DNA from: Parelaphostrongylus tenuis
Lineage: Eukaryota > Nematoda > Chromadorea > Rhabditida > Metastrongylidae
Assembly: GCA_019055375.1 (NCBI GenBank)
Contig: JAHQIW010001533.1
Span: 81,970-145,969, forward strand
DNA: 64,000 nucleotides
Direction: 5' to 3'
Shown here: positions 1-12,054 of the stretch, one piece after another
Layout of the letters: each line of letters begins with the position of its first letter
How positions within the stretch are numbered: position 1 is the first letter of the stretch
Notes under the pieces: model-generated
Seen by the model: only the letters and a program-made list of their open reading frames with translations
What the model was told of the DNA's origin: nothing
The model's database searches: none
Position numbers and translations under genes: made by a program

Positions 1-37
1 GTTTCCACTTGGAAATGCCAGCTTAGAGTAAATCGTA

Positions 38-580
38 CTAAGAATTACCGCCATCTTGGTAGGTACTAGTCGCAAGGTGGTAATTTCCTGATCCACCACG
101 GCCGACGACTGCTCTAATGTGGTGCCGACCTGAGGAAGCCTCCGCTACGCTTACCTCGCGACTCCAAGGAACGAAACAGCTAAAATGGGGCAGTTTCCCT
201 GTGCTGGGGCTCGCATCATGACTAATGATATACAACCATTTTCTGGGCAAAAATTCGATGCCTTCCTTCCAAAAAGAGTGAGGCTGGCAATCAAAGAAGT
301 TGGTGCGGTCACTTTTTAGCTGGTTGTAATCTTTGTTTTTCCTGCCGATTGGTACCGTTGCCCTATCCCACTCTCACCAGAATGTAATGAGTCAACTTTG
401 TAATGTGGGATGGTCGATCAATGCATGAAGTTTCTATCGATACATCGCTTTGCGCTGGCCAATTCCATACAATGGCTAGTGATGGTACAATAGCCGTATC
501 CAAGTGTCTGCCTAACCTGATAGACATCCTCCAACATATCACAGCCTTTTGGCAAGAATCCAATTTAAAATGGAAAAAAA
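38..580 (-). CDS. 3' end of an uncharacterised minus-strand gene, two terminal exons
   Basis: Exon 378-580 (67 codons, entered in phase 1 after an acceptor reading TTTCATCCAG on the minus strand) ends at a GTGAGA donor in phase 0. A 94 bp intron closes at TTGCCAG, and exon 38-283 continues in phase 0 for 81 codons to TAG. Both frames stay open and join without a shift. The first exon has a hydrophobic stretch around IVPSLAIVWNW; the tail is Gly/Ser-rich (GRGGSGNYH). Upstream exons would lie above position 650 and were not found. I recognise no family. Runs of this length occur by chance here, so support comes mainly from the matching splice phases. Confidence 0.4.
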
Positions 581-988
581 CTGGATGAAACAGTAGTGAA
601 GGTAATAATGGGACAACCCAGTAGTTCGAACTCCAGTGTCTGGCGGCTAGGTGAGCTTGATACACGAAAGTGATCGCGGTCGTGGAAAGGTTAAGGGCTT
701 TATAGTTAACAATTTTACCCTGCTGTGTTACAAAGATGTATATACATTGAAGCTTATGTTTTGTTTTTCTGCCTTGAGTTACACAATTCCATCTTCTCTC
801 TTGGAACTTTATATTGTTATCTATTCCACTTGCTAATGGAAAACAAAAGATTTACATGCTTTGACCGAGCAGCTTCAATAGTGATCACCTTTATTAATCT
901 CCATTGGTTTGAATGAGTAACAGTTTGACAGCAATTTGACCGCAACATCAGTTGCTTGTAACATTTCAACTAAAAATCGTTGCAGTGG

Positions 989-1267
989 TCAGCTTTGCCC
1001 TCTAGCACGTAGTTTGGTTTGGTTTTTTTTATAGCATCGGAATAAATCGTCGACGACTGCCACGCCATCTTTCTCGCGTACTACCGAAATTAAGCAGCAA
1101 ACAAGGCTGTCACGACCGACAACTTCACACCGATCGCTACCCAGTCCTCGACAGTCAGCTCCAGTTTCCCATGGAATTGACAAACAGCACGTAGTAGTAA
1201 ATACACGTGTGCCTAATCCCAAGGCACAGGTACGCATGTTGTTTATTTTTTCTTCTAAACCGAACAA
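989..1267 (-). pseudogene. Possible LINE endonuclease-domain fragment
   Basis: A minus-strand frame contains a segment (ETGADCRGLGS, then VREKDGVAVV, then DDLFR) whose order and spacing recall the start of APE-type LINE endonuclease ORFs, where a Q-E-T motif precedes a G-V-A/G-I-V-V strand. The match is weak and the key glutamate context is degraded. It could equally be a chance open frame. No other part of a LINE is visible next to it. Confidence 0.25.
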
Positions 1268-1299
1268 ACCAGAATCTTTTTCTAACCGCTTTCTAGCAG

Positions 1300-1530
1300 T
1301 GCTATGATGTTCTAACTATATATCCAATAATGTTGAGCGATATGCGAATTCTTGAACCGTGGGCAGGGATTGAACACCTCTTGTTCTTTGGTAGCGCGCG
1401 CGTGAAGCATCGCACTTTTGGAGCTAGTGCTTAGCAATCTCTCTTTCTATTATGTTCCCCGGAAAGGGTGAGACACAGTTTCAACTCCCGTCCAAGGTCC
1501 AAGGTTTTGCATGTTACTCAACATTAGTGA
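1300..1530. repeat. SINE-2 family, head-to-head pair
   Basis: Two copies of a tRNA-derived SINE lie back to back: 1300-1420 on the minus strand and 1420-1530 on the plus strand. Each has a degenerate B box (GTTCAATCC and GTTTCAACTCCC) followed by the family tail containing ACTCAACATTA or its complement. The same head-to-head arrangement recurs near 22.8 kb and 60.8 kb. Confidence 0.6.
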
Positions 1531-4037
1531 AATTATGACTGAGCGAACATTTAATGCTTACTAACTTTTTGCCCACTCAACTTTATTCTTTAGTTCCCAC
1601 ATCTATCAATTAATTAAAATCATCTTTGTGTGGTTGCTATTCTAAGAGTGAAATTGAGTTAACTAACATCTTACAAGACGCATACGAATGTCAAGAATAG
1701 CACTATACGGCATTATGTCTGAGTTTGTTTGAGGCTTTTACATTGAGCAGTTAGGAGAAAATGGTGTCCCATCCTTTCTGTTTTTGTTTCTCTGAATCTA
1801 TTTTAATCTATGATGCACACGAGCACATATACATAGTGGGGATTCAACACATCACCCGGTATGCCTTGAGCACAGTGCATTTGATACGAGAACAATGGCT
1901 GCCTTTGATTTTGAATCGACGTTTGTTAACAATATTGGATTTAAAATCCGTTAAAATATGCATATCAATAAACACTATGAGTTACTTGATCTCTGATATA
2001 CATAGATTATATTAGAATACTGAAGATAGTTCTTTATTTATAAATTTCTTTTTGCGCCTATCTATACAAAGAGACAAATTAGCGAGTTCTTGAGAGCTGA
2101 GGTGATACAAGTGTATTGTCTACCTCGTTCGCGTTGCGGTGTGGTTCTTCAGCGTTGCAATGATTTGATTCTTATGAACTGGGGACCGATCGAATGAAGT
2201 ATCTCTTTTCATTTGAAAATAGGTGGAGAGTATTTTTCATGGCTAAGATTTTTTTTCCGCTCCTCTCTCGAATACTCTGGAACTTAATTATCGTGAATCG
2301 TGATAGATTGGCTGACTTTTGGTTACTTCACCGCGCCACCAATATTTTTTCAGGGGTCTGCTTGATAATTACAGGAATCGTTTTTAACCCACTGGGGACG
2401 GCGCGCATTCATTTGAGTATACGCATGCTTTTTTGGAGATCTCGCTCAAAAAAACTTTTTCATCATACTTCGGCAGTTATGTGATAACTTGAAAAACGGC
2501 AATTTCAATAGTTTACTTATTCTTTATAACGCCTCTCAGGACGCTATAGCAACAAAAATAAAATGACGTTTTGCATTTGGCGTGAGTTGTTCGCCACTTC
2601 CTAGTTTCAACAAATGGAAAACAAGTCATTGTCAAGTTCCTCGTCATCTATTTACTTATGGAATGGATAAGGCTGTAAAATAAGCAAGGGCACCGGAACG
2701 TACGTTATCGGGGTAAAAGTAATCTACTAGAAGCTTCGGTTAGGTTAACTATTCATGAAATTGTTGATTACTCATGCCGGTCGGAGGGAAGTTGATTTTT
2801 CGAGAGAAAAATTTTTTAGATCACTAGCCCCTTGAGTCCCTCGTTAATTTTTCACGCGGCAGGCGACGGGATTGCGCGGCGAGCGGAGTAGGTTATAATG
2901 ACAGTGTGGTAGTTTTCCAATGAGCTTTGGATTTTTGCCACCACTAAGAAGGGTAAAGTTGTTGGGTAGTGGGGAAATGTGATAGAGATTTCAGTAGAAC
3001 AATTTTTTGGTGGAAACGTGCAAAATAGTTCAAAAAATAGAACAATGAACGGTCTGTCAGAAAATGATATTACGAATTGCAATATGCTTCTCGAGATCAG
3101 GGTACTTCAGGAGTTCGAAATCTTATAAAGTTACAGATGAGGTTTTGTTCTATCGTATCATGAATAATGACTTTTTTATACTGATCATATAATATCGGCT
3201 ATGAACATTACTAGCTTAGTCAATATCTCAAAAGTACTCAAATAGATCGATGTAAGCTCTATCAACGCTTGCTACGACCACATACTAGGTCTATAGATAT
3301 ATAAAATTTTTTTTCAATTCGTTTATTCACATAACATCGTGATTGCGCAGCAAACAATTAGCTTTTCTAACACAACTGGACTTTTTTTCCATGATTTACG
3401 TTTATAGAAGTTTTTCCAATAGTAACCTGTGTTCATAGCAACGAAGTTCTTTTAGTATCAAAATTTTACCACATAATTCCGAAAATCCGCTGTTAAATTG
3501 AAACAACACACTCTGGAAGCAAAACGTTACCAGTGTTTTTGTTAGTGAAATGTATGAAGGTCTTTTCCTTAACTAAGCTTAGTGTCAAAATTGGCGTTTC
3601 TCAAGCTATTAAAAGAGTCAAAAACAGACTGAATAAGGAGAAGAAGTATGAACAAATGTTATACAACAGTTGGGGGAAGAGATGTATTTTTTCAGAAGGA
3701 CATAGTTCTCTTGTTGAGACATAATATATTTTTTGACACATGGGTGTTCTTCCCATCAGAATAATCGTTATAGGAATCTTTTATGCGATATTCCATCATC
3801 TAATCTCAATGATGTTCCTTCAGCATCTCAATATACGAAATACACCTCCATGTCATCGTTGCAGTACGCGCTAATGCAAAGTTTCCGCGGTGTACGATGT
3901 CGTGAGCAATGTCTTCTTTAAAGAATACTTGGGTATCATTGAAATGGTAAATGCTGAGGTTTACTAAAGCCTACAACAAAACATGCTGAAGAACTTAGCT
4001 ACATACAAAGATAGAATTTAAGCCATTGAGTTCTAAG
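1531..4037. other. AT-rich stretch with no supported gene
   Basis: I see no phase-consistent exon chain here. An open frame at 2194-2484 (plus) is within chance expectation. 2850-3080 contains a GC-richer patch (ACGCGGCAGGCGACGG region) that may belong to a dispersed repeat. Short Lys-rich open frames near 3560-3720 have no usable donors. Confidence 0.4.
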
Positions 4038-4300
4038 CTTTGATCAATCGCTAAGTGATGCGCCAAGCATTCGACTTCATCAAGCATTGTTTTGAGTGAT
4101 TGAATGTTTATCTGACCTTCACAGTGACCCGCGGTGGCCTACTGATTAATTAAGCCAGTACCTGCAATTCTCTCAAACAAGTCTTGTACCAATTCTCCAA
4201 CCCCGGAGTAACGGAAGGGTTGGTGAGCCGAGCCACTGGCACAGGATCAAACCCTTGAACACTTGTGAGTTGGGCCCCTCTGGTCACTGAGCGATCCCTC
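4038..4300 (-). repeat. SINE-1 copy, nearly full length, minus strand
   Basis: The minus strand reads a tRNA-like head (A-box-like GCTCAGTGACCAGAGG; B-box-like GGTTTGATCC), then the shared body with CACCGCGGGTCACTGTGAAGG, and the tail that in good copies ends near TTTATCCTTTT. It is strongly diverged from the best copy at 57955-58240, so it is an old insertion. Confidence 0.65.
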
Positions 4301-5795
4301 ATTCTAAAGTTGTAATAGGAAATCAGTCTGTAACTACATACTATGTCTATATGATGATACAATGGCCCCGTGAAATAATGTCTTTTTGTTACTCTTATTT
4401 ATACTCAACTCTGCCTACTGTATAGTGGTCATTAAGTATCTAATGCTCGTTTTGAGCCCTTTGCCGTTCGAGACTTCTCTTTGCTGCCACAGATCAAATC
4501 CCAAACATAGGTAATTAAGCCTTGATATAAGTAGATATGCTTAGTAACAATAAGGCAAAAAATCAGTGGATTACGAGAAGTTAGATAGATAACACGCATA
4601 AATGTTTGGAAACATCAGAGATGAGCTGTTACATGTCCAATGAGCAGCAAGTTTCTGAAACATATGTGTAATGTGTTACGACGAACGAGTTTCTAGATTG
4701 TAGACGTAAATCATAATGAGCAAGTGACACGTAAAACGGAATTGCTGCTCAAATAGAAAGGGATGAGTGAACGGATGAGCAGAACTAATGAGCATTCTCT
4801 ACATACGCGGTAAGGTGCTCACTATGGGGAGCGGACATTTCCTACATTTTGTTGTTTTGTTTGATAGAGTAAATCGAAATGCTGATCGGTTAGAAGTATT
4901 TGAATCATCAGTAGAGCGAAGAGTTGGATAATGTTGATTTAATATAGTTAGTTTTGCTCTACCAATAATGATAACGGAGGAGTTCCAAGTATAACGTAAA
5001 AGAGGATGTGACTTTGTAGTATTGCTTTATCATGATTTTTGGCGACGGAATCGCAATAACAGTGTGAAGGAGGGTAAGTCATCTAAAAATACATCACAGA
5101 TCATGCTAATAGAATGAAGGATGTCAGTGAAGAACTGAGCGAAAAGGCGTCGTCTGCAGGCGAATGACAATGCTGTGGGCGTGATGTAGGCCCTGTTATT
5201 TTTGCAAACATTAAACTGTAAATAGCTCATAAGTACAGTTCGCGCCAGCTGCGCGACGAAAAAGACGAGCCAGTGGATAGGCAAAAAACGAACCAACTGT
5301 TATGACTCACTGCTTAGAGCATGGCTCTTTGCTAGTCATCCTGTAGGTTCAAGTCTATGAATAGCTTACAAATACAATACGGATCATCTGCTATGACTTA
5401 CTGCCTATGTGGCGAAATGACTATGGTGATTATTTACAAATATTATATTAAACATTTAGTGATCCGTAAGAGGAATAACCATAGATGTGAGGAAAAAAAC
5501 AGTTTTTCTGGACCAGCTGTTATGTGTTGTTCGATATAGTCGCACTAGATTATCCTTCTTTTCCTATTTTTATCTATGTCTCTGAATTCTTCAAACTAGG
5601 GTTATTTTCCCTGCATTTTTGAAATTATGAATGTTTTTGATGGTTTTAGCTACTCCACAATTTGATTTCTGTACCACTAGAAAACAAGGAACAGCCGGAT
5701 CGAAATAGAAATGTCAATTCTGTAGTGAGTTCCCATCCGTCATTGATATGTATAGAAATCTTGATCTGTTGATTTACTTCATGAGAGTGCTTTAG
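4301..5795. other. Likely intron or intergenic DNA upstream of the plus-strand gene
   Basis: Upstream exons of the gene at 5796 should end in phase 0. A stretch at about 4996-5070 is open and ends at GGTAAGT, but in phase 1, and no partner exon links it. An 88-codon minus-strand frame covers 5030-5296. None was convincing enough to call. Confidence 0.3.
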
Positions 5796-8155
5796 ACTGA
5801 TGCCAAAAATTCTTGCCCAACTTTTGGAAACTATCCACCGTCAAAGACTCAATCAGAGATACCCGATTTGGCCGCCCTGCGTGAAATTGCTAGGCAACAA
5901 GAGCAGGGTACGTCATTTTATTTGTACCAGGATCAACGAAGATAGTGTTTCGCTCTAAATTGTTGAGGGTGAAAAGATCACATGAAGTGTAGTATCTGCT
6001 AGTAACACCAATTATTCTTCTATCTTTTCTATCTTCAAGCTCTACGGCAGGCTGTTGAAAAGCAGCTCCTATATGGAAATACCGACGGAAATATTCTTGG
6101 CAGAACGAAACGAATTCGGTAAGGCTAAATCTCTTTCATATGCATATTTATTGATTTATTTTTCGTGGTTTTTCCACTTTTTGGTGATTATGAAGAATCT
6201 GTTGAAGAAAAGTCCATATTCTTCGGCCAGTTCCCTTGTTAGCAGCAAATCGGCGGATATGTCTACGCTCCATAAAACGAATGCTAACGTGACCTCTGTA
6301 GGTATTTCTCTCTAATTTCTAGGTTTACTTCGTCATTAGATAGTTTCCTCAGTAATTTCTGCAGTTCCATTTATTATATTTATGTTACGACTTTTCACAC
6401 TACTATACTCCGTTTTTAGATAGTTTCTTTCTTTAACTTGGAAAAGAGTGAATGGTTCATTTCCGTTTGTGGGAAACATGAAAAAATGACCTCTTTCGCA
6501 AGACAAGAAATTCTCATGAGAGTGTTAGTAATCATTCGAAAGCTTAAATCTCTGCCTACTGCAATGCACGACTTTTTTTGAAAAGACTTTTTTATGAGGT
6601 TGTAGCCTTTCCAATAAAATCATGCTTTACACCGGCCACGCACCCTAACTATTACTTCGCTGTAAACACGAGAAGCATATAAACGCATAGAGAAATTTCG
6701 TAGTATCAGATTCATACATTTTAGTTGGAGTTTCTTTCGAAGTGGAGAAAAATTTCCTAATCGAATGACAAAAATGGCGCTTCACACGTGACGCGTCAAC
6801 GTATTTTGATCGAACGATAGCGGGACGTCGCATCGAATTTGTGTCCACCAGACACCAGCCGTAGGTTAGCCCGTAAACAAGCGTGCCTAATAGTGAAACT
6901 CAATCCTAATTTCCCTGCTACATAGCAGTGAAATGGTTTTTGCAAAAAAACAAGCACAGCGTTGGAATCATGGAAACTTACGCTATCGAATGGTCACTTG
7001 TAATTTGAGGAATGAAATCTGTCCCTTGAAAAATATGCTTGTGAAATATAAATGTTTTCTTTCTGTTACAGCGTTATAAAGAGGTTTTTTTTTTGAAAAC
7101 CAGCCACGCAGCTCAGTAACCAGAGATTAAAGCTTTCGAATGATCATTAAAAGGGCAATGGAAAGACTTTGTCCAGTGGAAGAGTTTATTTTTTCAATTG
7201 TTCCCTACTAACAGAAAAGAACCCAGTATTTCATCTACTATATATGAGTACTGTGTGGATTTTTGCTGAATTTTTCTATCTGATCCTCTTGTTTTGGATG
7301 ATTTGAGCTTACGTGTTTACTGTAGAAACCTAAGAAACAATTTTGCAGACGTTTGACAGGAAAATAGCGGATAGATATGCAACTGATTGACGTAGATATC
7401 CACAAAATACTGCTTTGAAATTTATAGCTTAGTTCTTGAGATTTGTAGATGAGTGACATTCTAAATACAATTACATCGAAGTAAGACTGCTGTTCATAAT
7501 GGCGCATATCGTAGTTTGAATGAATTTCGGTGTTTTAACTCTGTACTGTTGATCAGAAATAACCTTGGCTCTGATAAACCATTGTGATTTCTACAACCAA
7601 TATTTCTTATTTTTCTTCGGCCACTTTTATAAGCATTCTATTTTATAGAGAATCCCCTCGTGTACACGCGTGCCAAAGAAAAGTGGAATTCCGACTCCTT
7701 CGAGAAGGTTGCTTTTAGTTCATATACTACACTTTGTAATACATTTTGAGCAAACTTGCCACAGAGTGATATTGTACGATCTCATTCATTTTATATTTTG
7801 AGAAAGGTTTCGTAAATGTCATACTACTCAATTTGGTAAGCTCAGAAGCTTATCTTGCAGTTAGATTAGTTATTTTTTATCTCTGAAGACTGCTTGTTCA
7901 CTTGTGCGTCATGAGAGTCATTGCACTGTCTTTTCATCGTCAAATCTGCACATTGTGCCATATGGCTAGTGTGGTGTGTAGTGTGTTTTGTGTTTTGATG
8001 TCAAATTTATGGCGTTTAGTCCTTGTTTTTTACTTTTATTACTTCTTATTTCTGAATCCAAATGTTGTGTATACTTTTATTGTAGAGCTGGAGTTCCTGT
8101 ACGTTGTGCTTCGGTCGCTCCACAACCTACCACGAACGATGACGAGTGCTTCTGA
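5796..8155 (+). CDS. 3' end of a gene with coiled coil and SxIP-like motif (five exons)
   Basis: Exons 5796-5907, 6040-6118, 6243-6297 (or from 6231), 7649-7707 and 8086-8155 join in perfect phase to TGA, giving 124 residues. Donors are GTACGT, GTAAGG, GTAGGT and GTTGCT; acceptors include GTTAG, TTTTATAG and TTATTGTAG. Exon GC is near 50% against about 35% in the introns. Residues about 20-50 form a charged Ala/Glu/Gln helix (ALREIARQQEQ continuing as ALRQAVEKQLL) whose heptad pattern runs unbroken across the first intron, which is good evidence for real coding. A Ser-rich linker (SKSADM) leads to KKSGIPTPSRR, an SxIP-type motif with flanking basic residues as in proteins that bind EB1 at microtubule plus ends. 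Upstream exons were not found. The third intron holds an inverted-repeat element (6508-7163). Confidence 0.6.
6508..7163. mobile_element. Foldback element family B (long terminal inverted repeats)
   Basis: Left arm 6508-6630 carries TAGTAATCATTCGAAAGC; right arm 7070-7163 carries its complement, GCTTTCGAATGATCATTA. Two other loci (47448-48489 and 51587-52236) have the same arms and related interiors, so this is a non-autonomous family. No transposase is visible inside. It lies in an intron of the gene at 5796-8155. Confidence 0.65.
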
Positions 8156-8911
8156 TGTTTTTGAAATTTCTTCATATTTTTTTCAATTTCTTTCATAGCT
8201 CTTTATCGTTACCATGTCAGCAGAGTAGATCTTTAGTTGATTTTCCTGTTCACTAACATCCACTGTAAATCAATGCGATTGTTTTATTCCGTAAATCACA
8301 ACGTTACAGCTTGATTTCTGATCGACTGTACTGTGATCCTATTAGCTAGCTGTTCTATTTATTGTCTAGATAGAGTTGTTTCAAAAGTTTTTCTTTTCAC
8401 TAGTCTAGTGCAAGGTTTTGGTCGCTTTTTAGGTGTGATGCCTTGATTATTCTTCAACATTGGTGCCTCATATGAGCTTCATTTATTCCCACAGTATTTC
8501 TGGTCATCATTTGCAAAATATGCAGTTTAGTCCTCTTTTTGTGATCTTATCCTTTTTCTAGTAAGAATAATTGTTCACCTTAATCGTTTTGGTGATCCTA
8601 TGTACATGAGAACTACGAGTATATTCCTATTTCCAAAGATTTTACGCAACTTTGGATTTTCAACTTATAAATTTTTCCCTCCAGATTTGGCACATGTTCT
8701 TTTTATGTTACACACGAGTTCCAATGTATATGGAATCATATTCTGATTTTATTCAGTATTGTGCTTGACCAGTAAGCCATTTTTTATGATGATTAGCTAG
8801 CAACGCAAATGTTCTTATGTGTCCAGCATATTATTACGTGCTCTTGTTCCTCTGTACCCGGTGTCTTGTTCAACGGACTATAATTGTCTTATCTACTGGA
8901 ATGACTTGAGA

Positions 8912-8917
8912 AATAAA
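8912..8917 (+). terminator. Candidate polyadenylation signal
   Basis: An AATAAA hexamer lies about 760 bp after the stop codon at 8155 and is the first canonical one noted downstream. It could serve the plus-strand gene, but the long 3' UTR makes this uncertain. Confidence 0.25.
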
Positions 8918-9080
8918 GTTTTAGTAACTTAGATATTCACTGGGAAGTAAAGGAGACATAGCAAAGTAGTTATAATGTGAGGAATTCAGCTCGCTCACTG
9001 TCGATTATTTAACTCTCTAAAGACCACAATAATCATTTTGCTTCTCACCACATGGCGTCAAATCTCACTCAAGTACTGTA

Positions 9081-9151
9081 ATGGCGGCGTTGCGTGTCGT
9101 GAGGAAGCGACGGTGCGACGCCGCCTGCCTATCAGCGCTAGCCTTCGAAAG
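9081..9151 (+). other. Short GC-rich patch between convergent genes
   Basis: An ATG-led open stretch of 23 codons rich in Arg and Ala (MAALRVVRKRRC) ends at a GTTAAG donor-like site. Joining it to the next good acceptor at 9336 gives only about 32 codons. It stands out by base composition against very AT-rich flanks. It may be part of a dispersed repeat or a 3' UTR. Confidence 0.25.
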
Positions 9152-9187
9152 GTTAAGCTCTTCATTCGTACTCATTTTTGTTGATTA

Positions 9188-9461
9188 TTACTCGTTGGAA
9201 GCGTAAAACAGTTGTTCATTGACGAGCCACTGTACTGACGAAGATGGCAATCACACCACTCATTGTGTGAAGAAAACCGTCTGAAAGACCATTCCTTACA
9301 GTGTTTTTTACCTATACTGGTTATCTTCATTTCCAGAATCTTTGATCGTCTTTCTTCGTACTGATTGCATAGCAAGAATTACAGTGGAATGTGGATTCGA
9401 AGCTCACCTGACGCAAATGTTTCTGCTCATCATTCTTTATCCTTGTTTGAATTTTGTTTAC
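9188..9461 (-). CDS. 3' end of a minus-strand gene with helical tail, three exons
   Basis: Exons 9408-9461 (18 codons, donor GTGAGC), 9312-9360 (16 codons plus one base, donor GTAAAA) and 9188-9234 (stop TAA) join in phase, with introns of 47 and 77 bp. The peptide is a charged helix, IKNDEQKHLRQ then YEERRSKILEMK, continuing across the splice and ending FYASNE. The 5' limit of the first exon is unclear: an in-frame stop lies just beyond 9461 and no strong acceptor was found. The gene converges with the plus-strand gene ending at 8155. A SINE begins at about 9540. No family recognised. Confidence 0.35.
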
Positions 9462-9539
9462 ATTTTATATCACTATCAACGCGTGTGTGAGATGTTGTTA
9501 GAGGTGCTTATGACGCATATGTTGATGATTCGTATTCCT

Positions 9540-9795
9540 CGTCTAAGGCTCGGTAAGCCTTTTATCTCTTTGACGTCGGGGGCATGGCGAATTGGATTGA
9601 AAAGCAGACTTGTCTGGGAGGATAGCAACAATGATTTGATATATCAATGGGCTACCGTTAGTCACTGTAGAGGCTAAATAGGCATTCAGTCACCTCTAAC
9701 GTTGCTTAAATGAAGACGAGTACGTTGCGATTCGCTCAGGGATTGATCAGCGGCAAATGCTTCAATCTCTGTCCTTTGTCTATATCAACGAGGGA
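9540..9795 (+). repeat. SINE-1 copy, plus strand, lacking most of its head
   Basis: Shared body motifs are present in order: CAGACTTGTCTGGGAGGAT, then GTCACTGTAGAGGCTAAAT, then CTCAGGGATTGATCAGCG, then a CTTT-rich tail. The tRNA-like head is missing or unrecognisable. Confidence 0.7.
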
Positions 9796-10119
9796 AGGAA
9801 AGTTCAGGCAGTGGCCGCAGTCGACTTTTACTCCCCATGTTTATTCCTTTTTCAATGATGATTATAGGAGTGGCTTCAAATAGTTTTGGTAAAACGGTAG
9901 TGTATGAATTGTTTCAACATTAGCGATATTATCGTTGTGCAATGGTGAGATTGTGGATGTGACGTTCCCAAGTAATATATCATAGAGAACCGATACCTAG
10001 TGGTTAGGAAAACCGTAGTCATTCTGAGCTTCATGACTTTCTAGATTGATAAAAAAGAAAGTTATGGGAAATTTTTGGAAGTTTCATTTTTTGACATCTT
10101 TGTATCGTTTATTATTCAT

Positions 10120-10575
10120 GGTTTTGTATATATTTATCTAGCTCGTTAATTTCAGCTCCGAAATGCCTATTGAGCAATATGATTTGCGTGCGTCGACCCG
10201 TCTTTATTGGAGAATAGGTTTTGCGATTCTTAAAGCCATCGATGAGAGTAATAAGAGTAAAGGTGCTGGTAGGGCGACAAAATCGACTGTGGAAAAGATG
10301 GTTTGAGCGATTCAAACAAGCAATTTTGATCTCGGAATCATCGTTCTGGCCACTCATCCGTTTTGGATGAATGTGACTTGCAAGCCGCTTTGGATGCTGG
10401 ACCTTCATCGAGCACTCGTGACTCGGCTGATGAGCTTGGTGCTTCGCAGCGGACCGTCGTAAAAGTTGCTCAATTATGACTTTGTCCACAAGAAGCTTTG
10501 CCAGAATCCAGAGTCTTGCAGAACGGTGGCAGAAAGTTGTGGACAGTGGTAGTCCATACTTTGAAGAATAGTTAC
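10120..10575 (+). pseudogene. Internally deleted mariner transposase remnant
   Basis: Reading the plus strand in shifting frames gives a mariner N-terminus (IEQYDLRA), the first helix-turn-helix end (WFERFKQ), the linker SGRP, a second helix-turn-helix (ADELGASQRTVV) and then, at once, the family C-terminus LAERWQKVVDS ending in YFEE and TAG at 10569-10571. The whole catalytic DDD region is missing, and several frameshifts and stops interrupt the rest. It cannot encode an active transposase. The overlapping 125-codon minus-strand frame is a shadow. Confidence 0.75.
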
Positions 10576-10799
10576 TGTTGTTTTGTTGTTAATTTGCTAG
10601 AATAAATTGTGAGATTATATCCGACAATGATTTGAAATTTCGTTAGTTAAACCTAAGGACCTTTTTTCACTGCTAGATTTTCTCATATTTGCACTATCTC
10701 AATAAATTTTAATTAGCAAAAATTAACAAATAGTGGAGTACCATTAATCTCTGCCATCTACTTAGCTAACGATGAATGAATAATGGTGCCCTATATTGA

Positions 10800-11075
10800 G
10801 TCTGGAGGGTATAGGAGAGTGCGTTTGGAGTCAAACACTTCTTGAAAGGCAGACCATGCATTAGCTATCGGCAAGCATAGCAAAGGTGATTGAGTTCAGA
10901 TCTGGCCCATATATAACCTGCAGTGGTTTATCGATACACTAGGTTTCTATCCTTCTCGACGAGTCTGGTACTGATTTGCCGACTCCCGAAAGGTGAAATG
11001 TTTGCTGAGCCCGATGAGCGCGGTCGAACTAGCAACCGCTTCAGTGTGTATTGGCTTACCTCTAACAACTGCCGT
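10800..11075 (-). repeat. SINE-1 copy, minus strand, strongly diverged
   Basis: Body motifs survive in order on the minus strand, including GCAAATCAGTACCAGACTCG and a sequence like CAATCACCTTTGC. The B-box region (TAGTTCGACCG) is still recognisable. Confidence 0.5.
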
Positions 11076-11407
11076 TTATCCTCGTTTTCTCTTCAAGCGG
11101 GATAAAGCATAGCTATAAAATGATGCTAAAAAAAGGACAGAGTTAGGAAAATTGATAATAATTATTAAAATACCACCGCATACTCTGAAATTCCAACTAA
11201 TCCGCAACTGTTGGTGTGGCCATCTATGTACGACGCAAGAGTACTTAATACGATCTAAAGGTACAGACGGTGACTGCATGAGTACGGGTTTGTTTACCCA
11301 ACCACTCAAGCGGCATAAATGAATTGCTGAAATGTGTAGGCCACTCTGTTTCTTCATAAAAACCACCTACTCGGCAACATTTTATAGCCTAGAGTTGAGC
11401 CAAATAT

Positions 11408-11447
11408 CTCTCTTGGGTCGCGCAGGACAGAGACCCCTAAGAGAGAG
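11408..11447. repeat. Short perfect-stem hairpin
   Basis: TCTCTCTTGGGTC is followed after about a dozen bases by GACCCCTAAGAGAGA, giving a strong stem. No tRNA-like or known RNA context was seen. Confidence 0.5.
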
Positions 11448-11520
11448 CATTTTATAGGATAAGTCATCATCCTCGTACAGCAGCACAAAACTCTAGTGCG
11501 TACGCATTGTTACAAGCATT

Positions 11521-11770
11521 ATGGATCAATTCAGTGATTCCAAATATGAGTCGCAGGAAGGAATGCCTCACTATCACTGTGATACCACACAGTACTTAAG
11601 TAGGCTATCTTGATGTGAGAGGTGCAGCCGAGTCCATGTGAGCTCAGCACAGCTGATGTCAACTTAGATTACTCAGTAGAGGACTTATAAAAGGCGATGA
11701 TTACGTTGAAAGCTGTTTTATGCTCGATGCTATTGAAATCCACTTTAGGAATTTTTTTGGAGTAATGTAG
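11521..11770 (+). CDS. Small two-exon gene model, 57 residues
   Basis: ATG at 11521 opens 23 codons (MDQFSDSKYESQ start), ending in phase 2 at a GTACTT donor. An acceptor CAACTTAG at 11667 restores the frame for 33 more codons (GLIKGDDYVESCF) to TAG at 11770. The exon could extend upstream to an acceptor near 11495, making it internal. No signal peptide and no recognised domain. A weak model that rests on phase agreement only. Confidence 0.25.
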
Positions 11771-12054
11771 GTTTTTGGCTGACTAGTTATAGGCAACCTG
11801 ATCTTTCCGAGCTTCAAAGAGAGCGCAACCGCCGAAAAGGCAGCTGTTGAATAAGCTGTACTATATCAACCTCGAGTTTTGACTTACAAAAAGAAAAAAT
11901 TTAGATTATCAAATTGCGTTGCAAGCGCTCCCTATTGAAAACCATGTGGTGCTTAAAATCTTCATTTTGAAAGCAAAAAGGCATGAAAAGAGGTGATTTG
12001 CTTGTTCAAAAACGTTTTCTTAGATCGTGTCACAAAACAACGATAATACCATCT

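Noticed and set aside
5030..5296. 88-codon minus-strand frame
   Set aside because: Competing plus-strand runs exist, one with a GTAAGT donor, but none links in phase to another exon.
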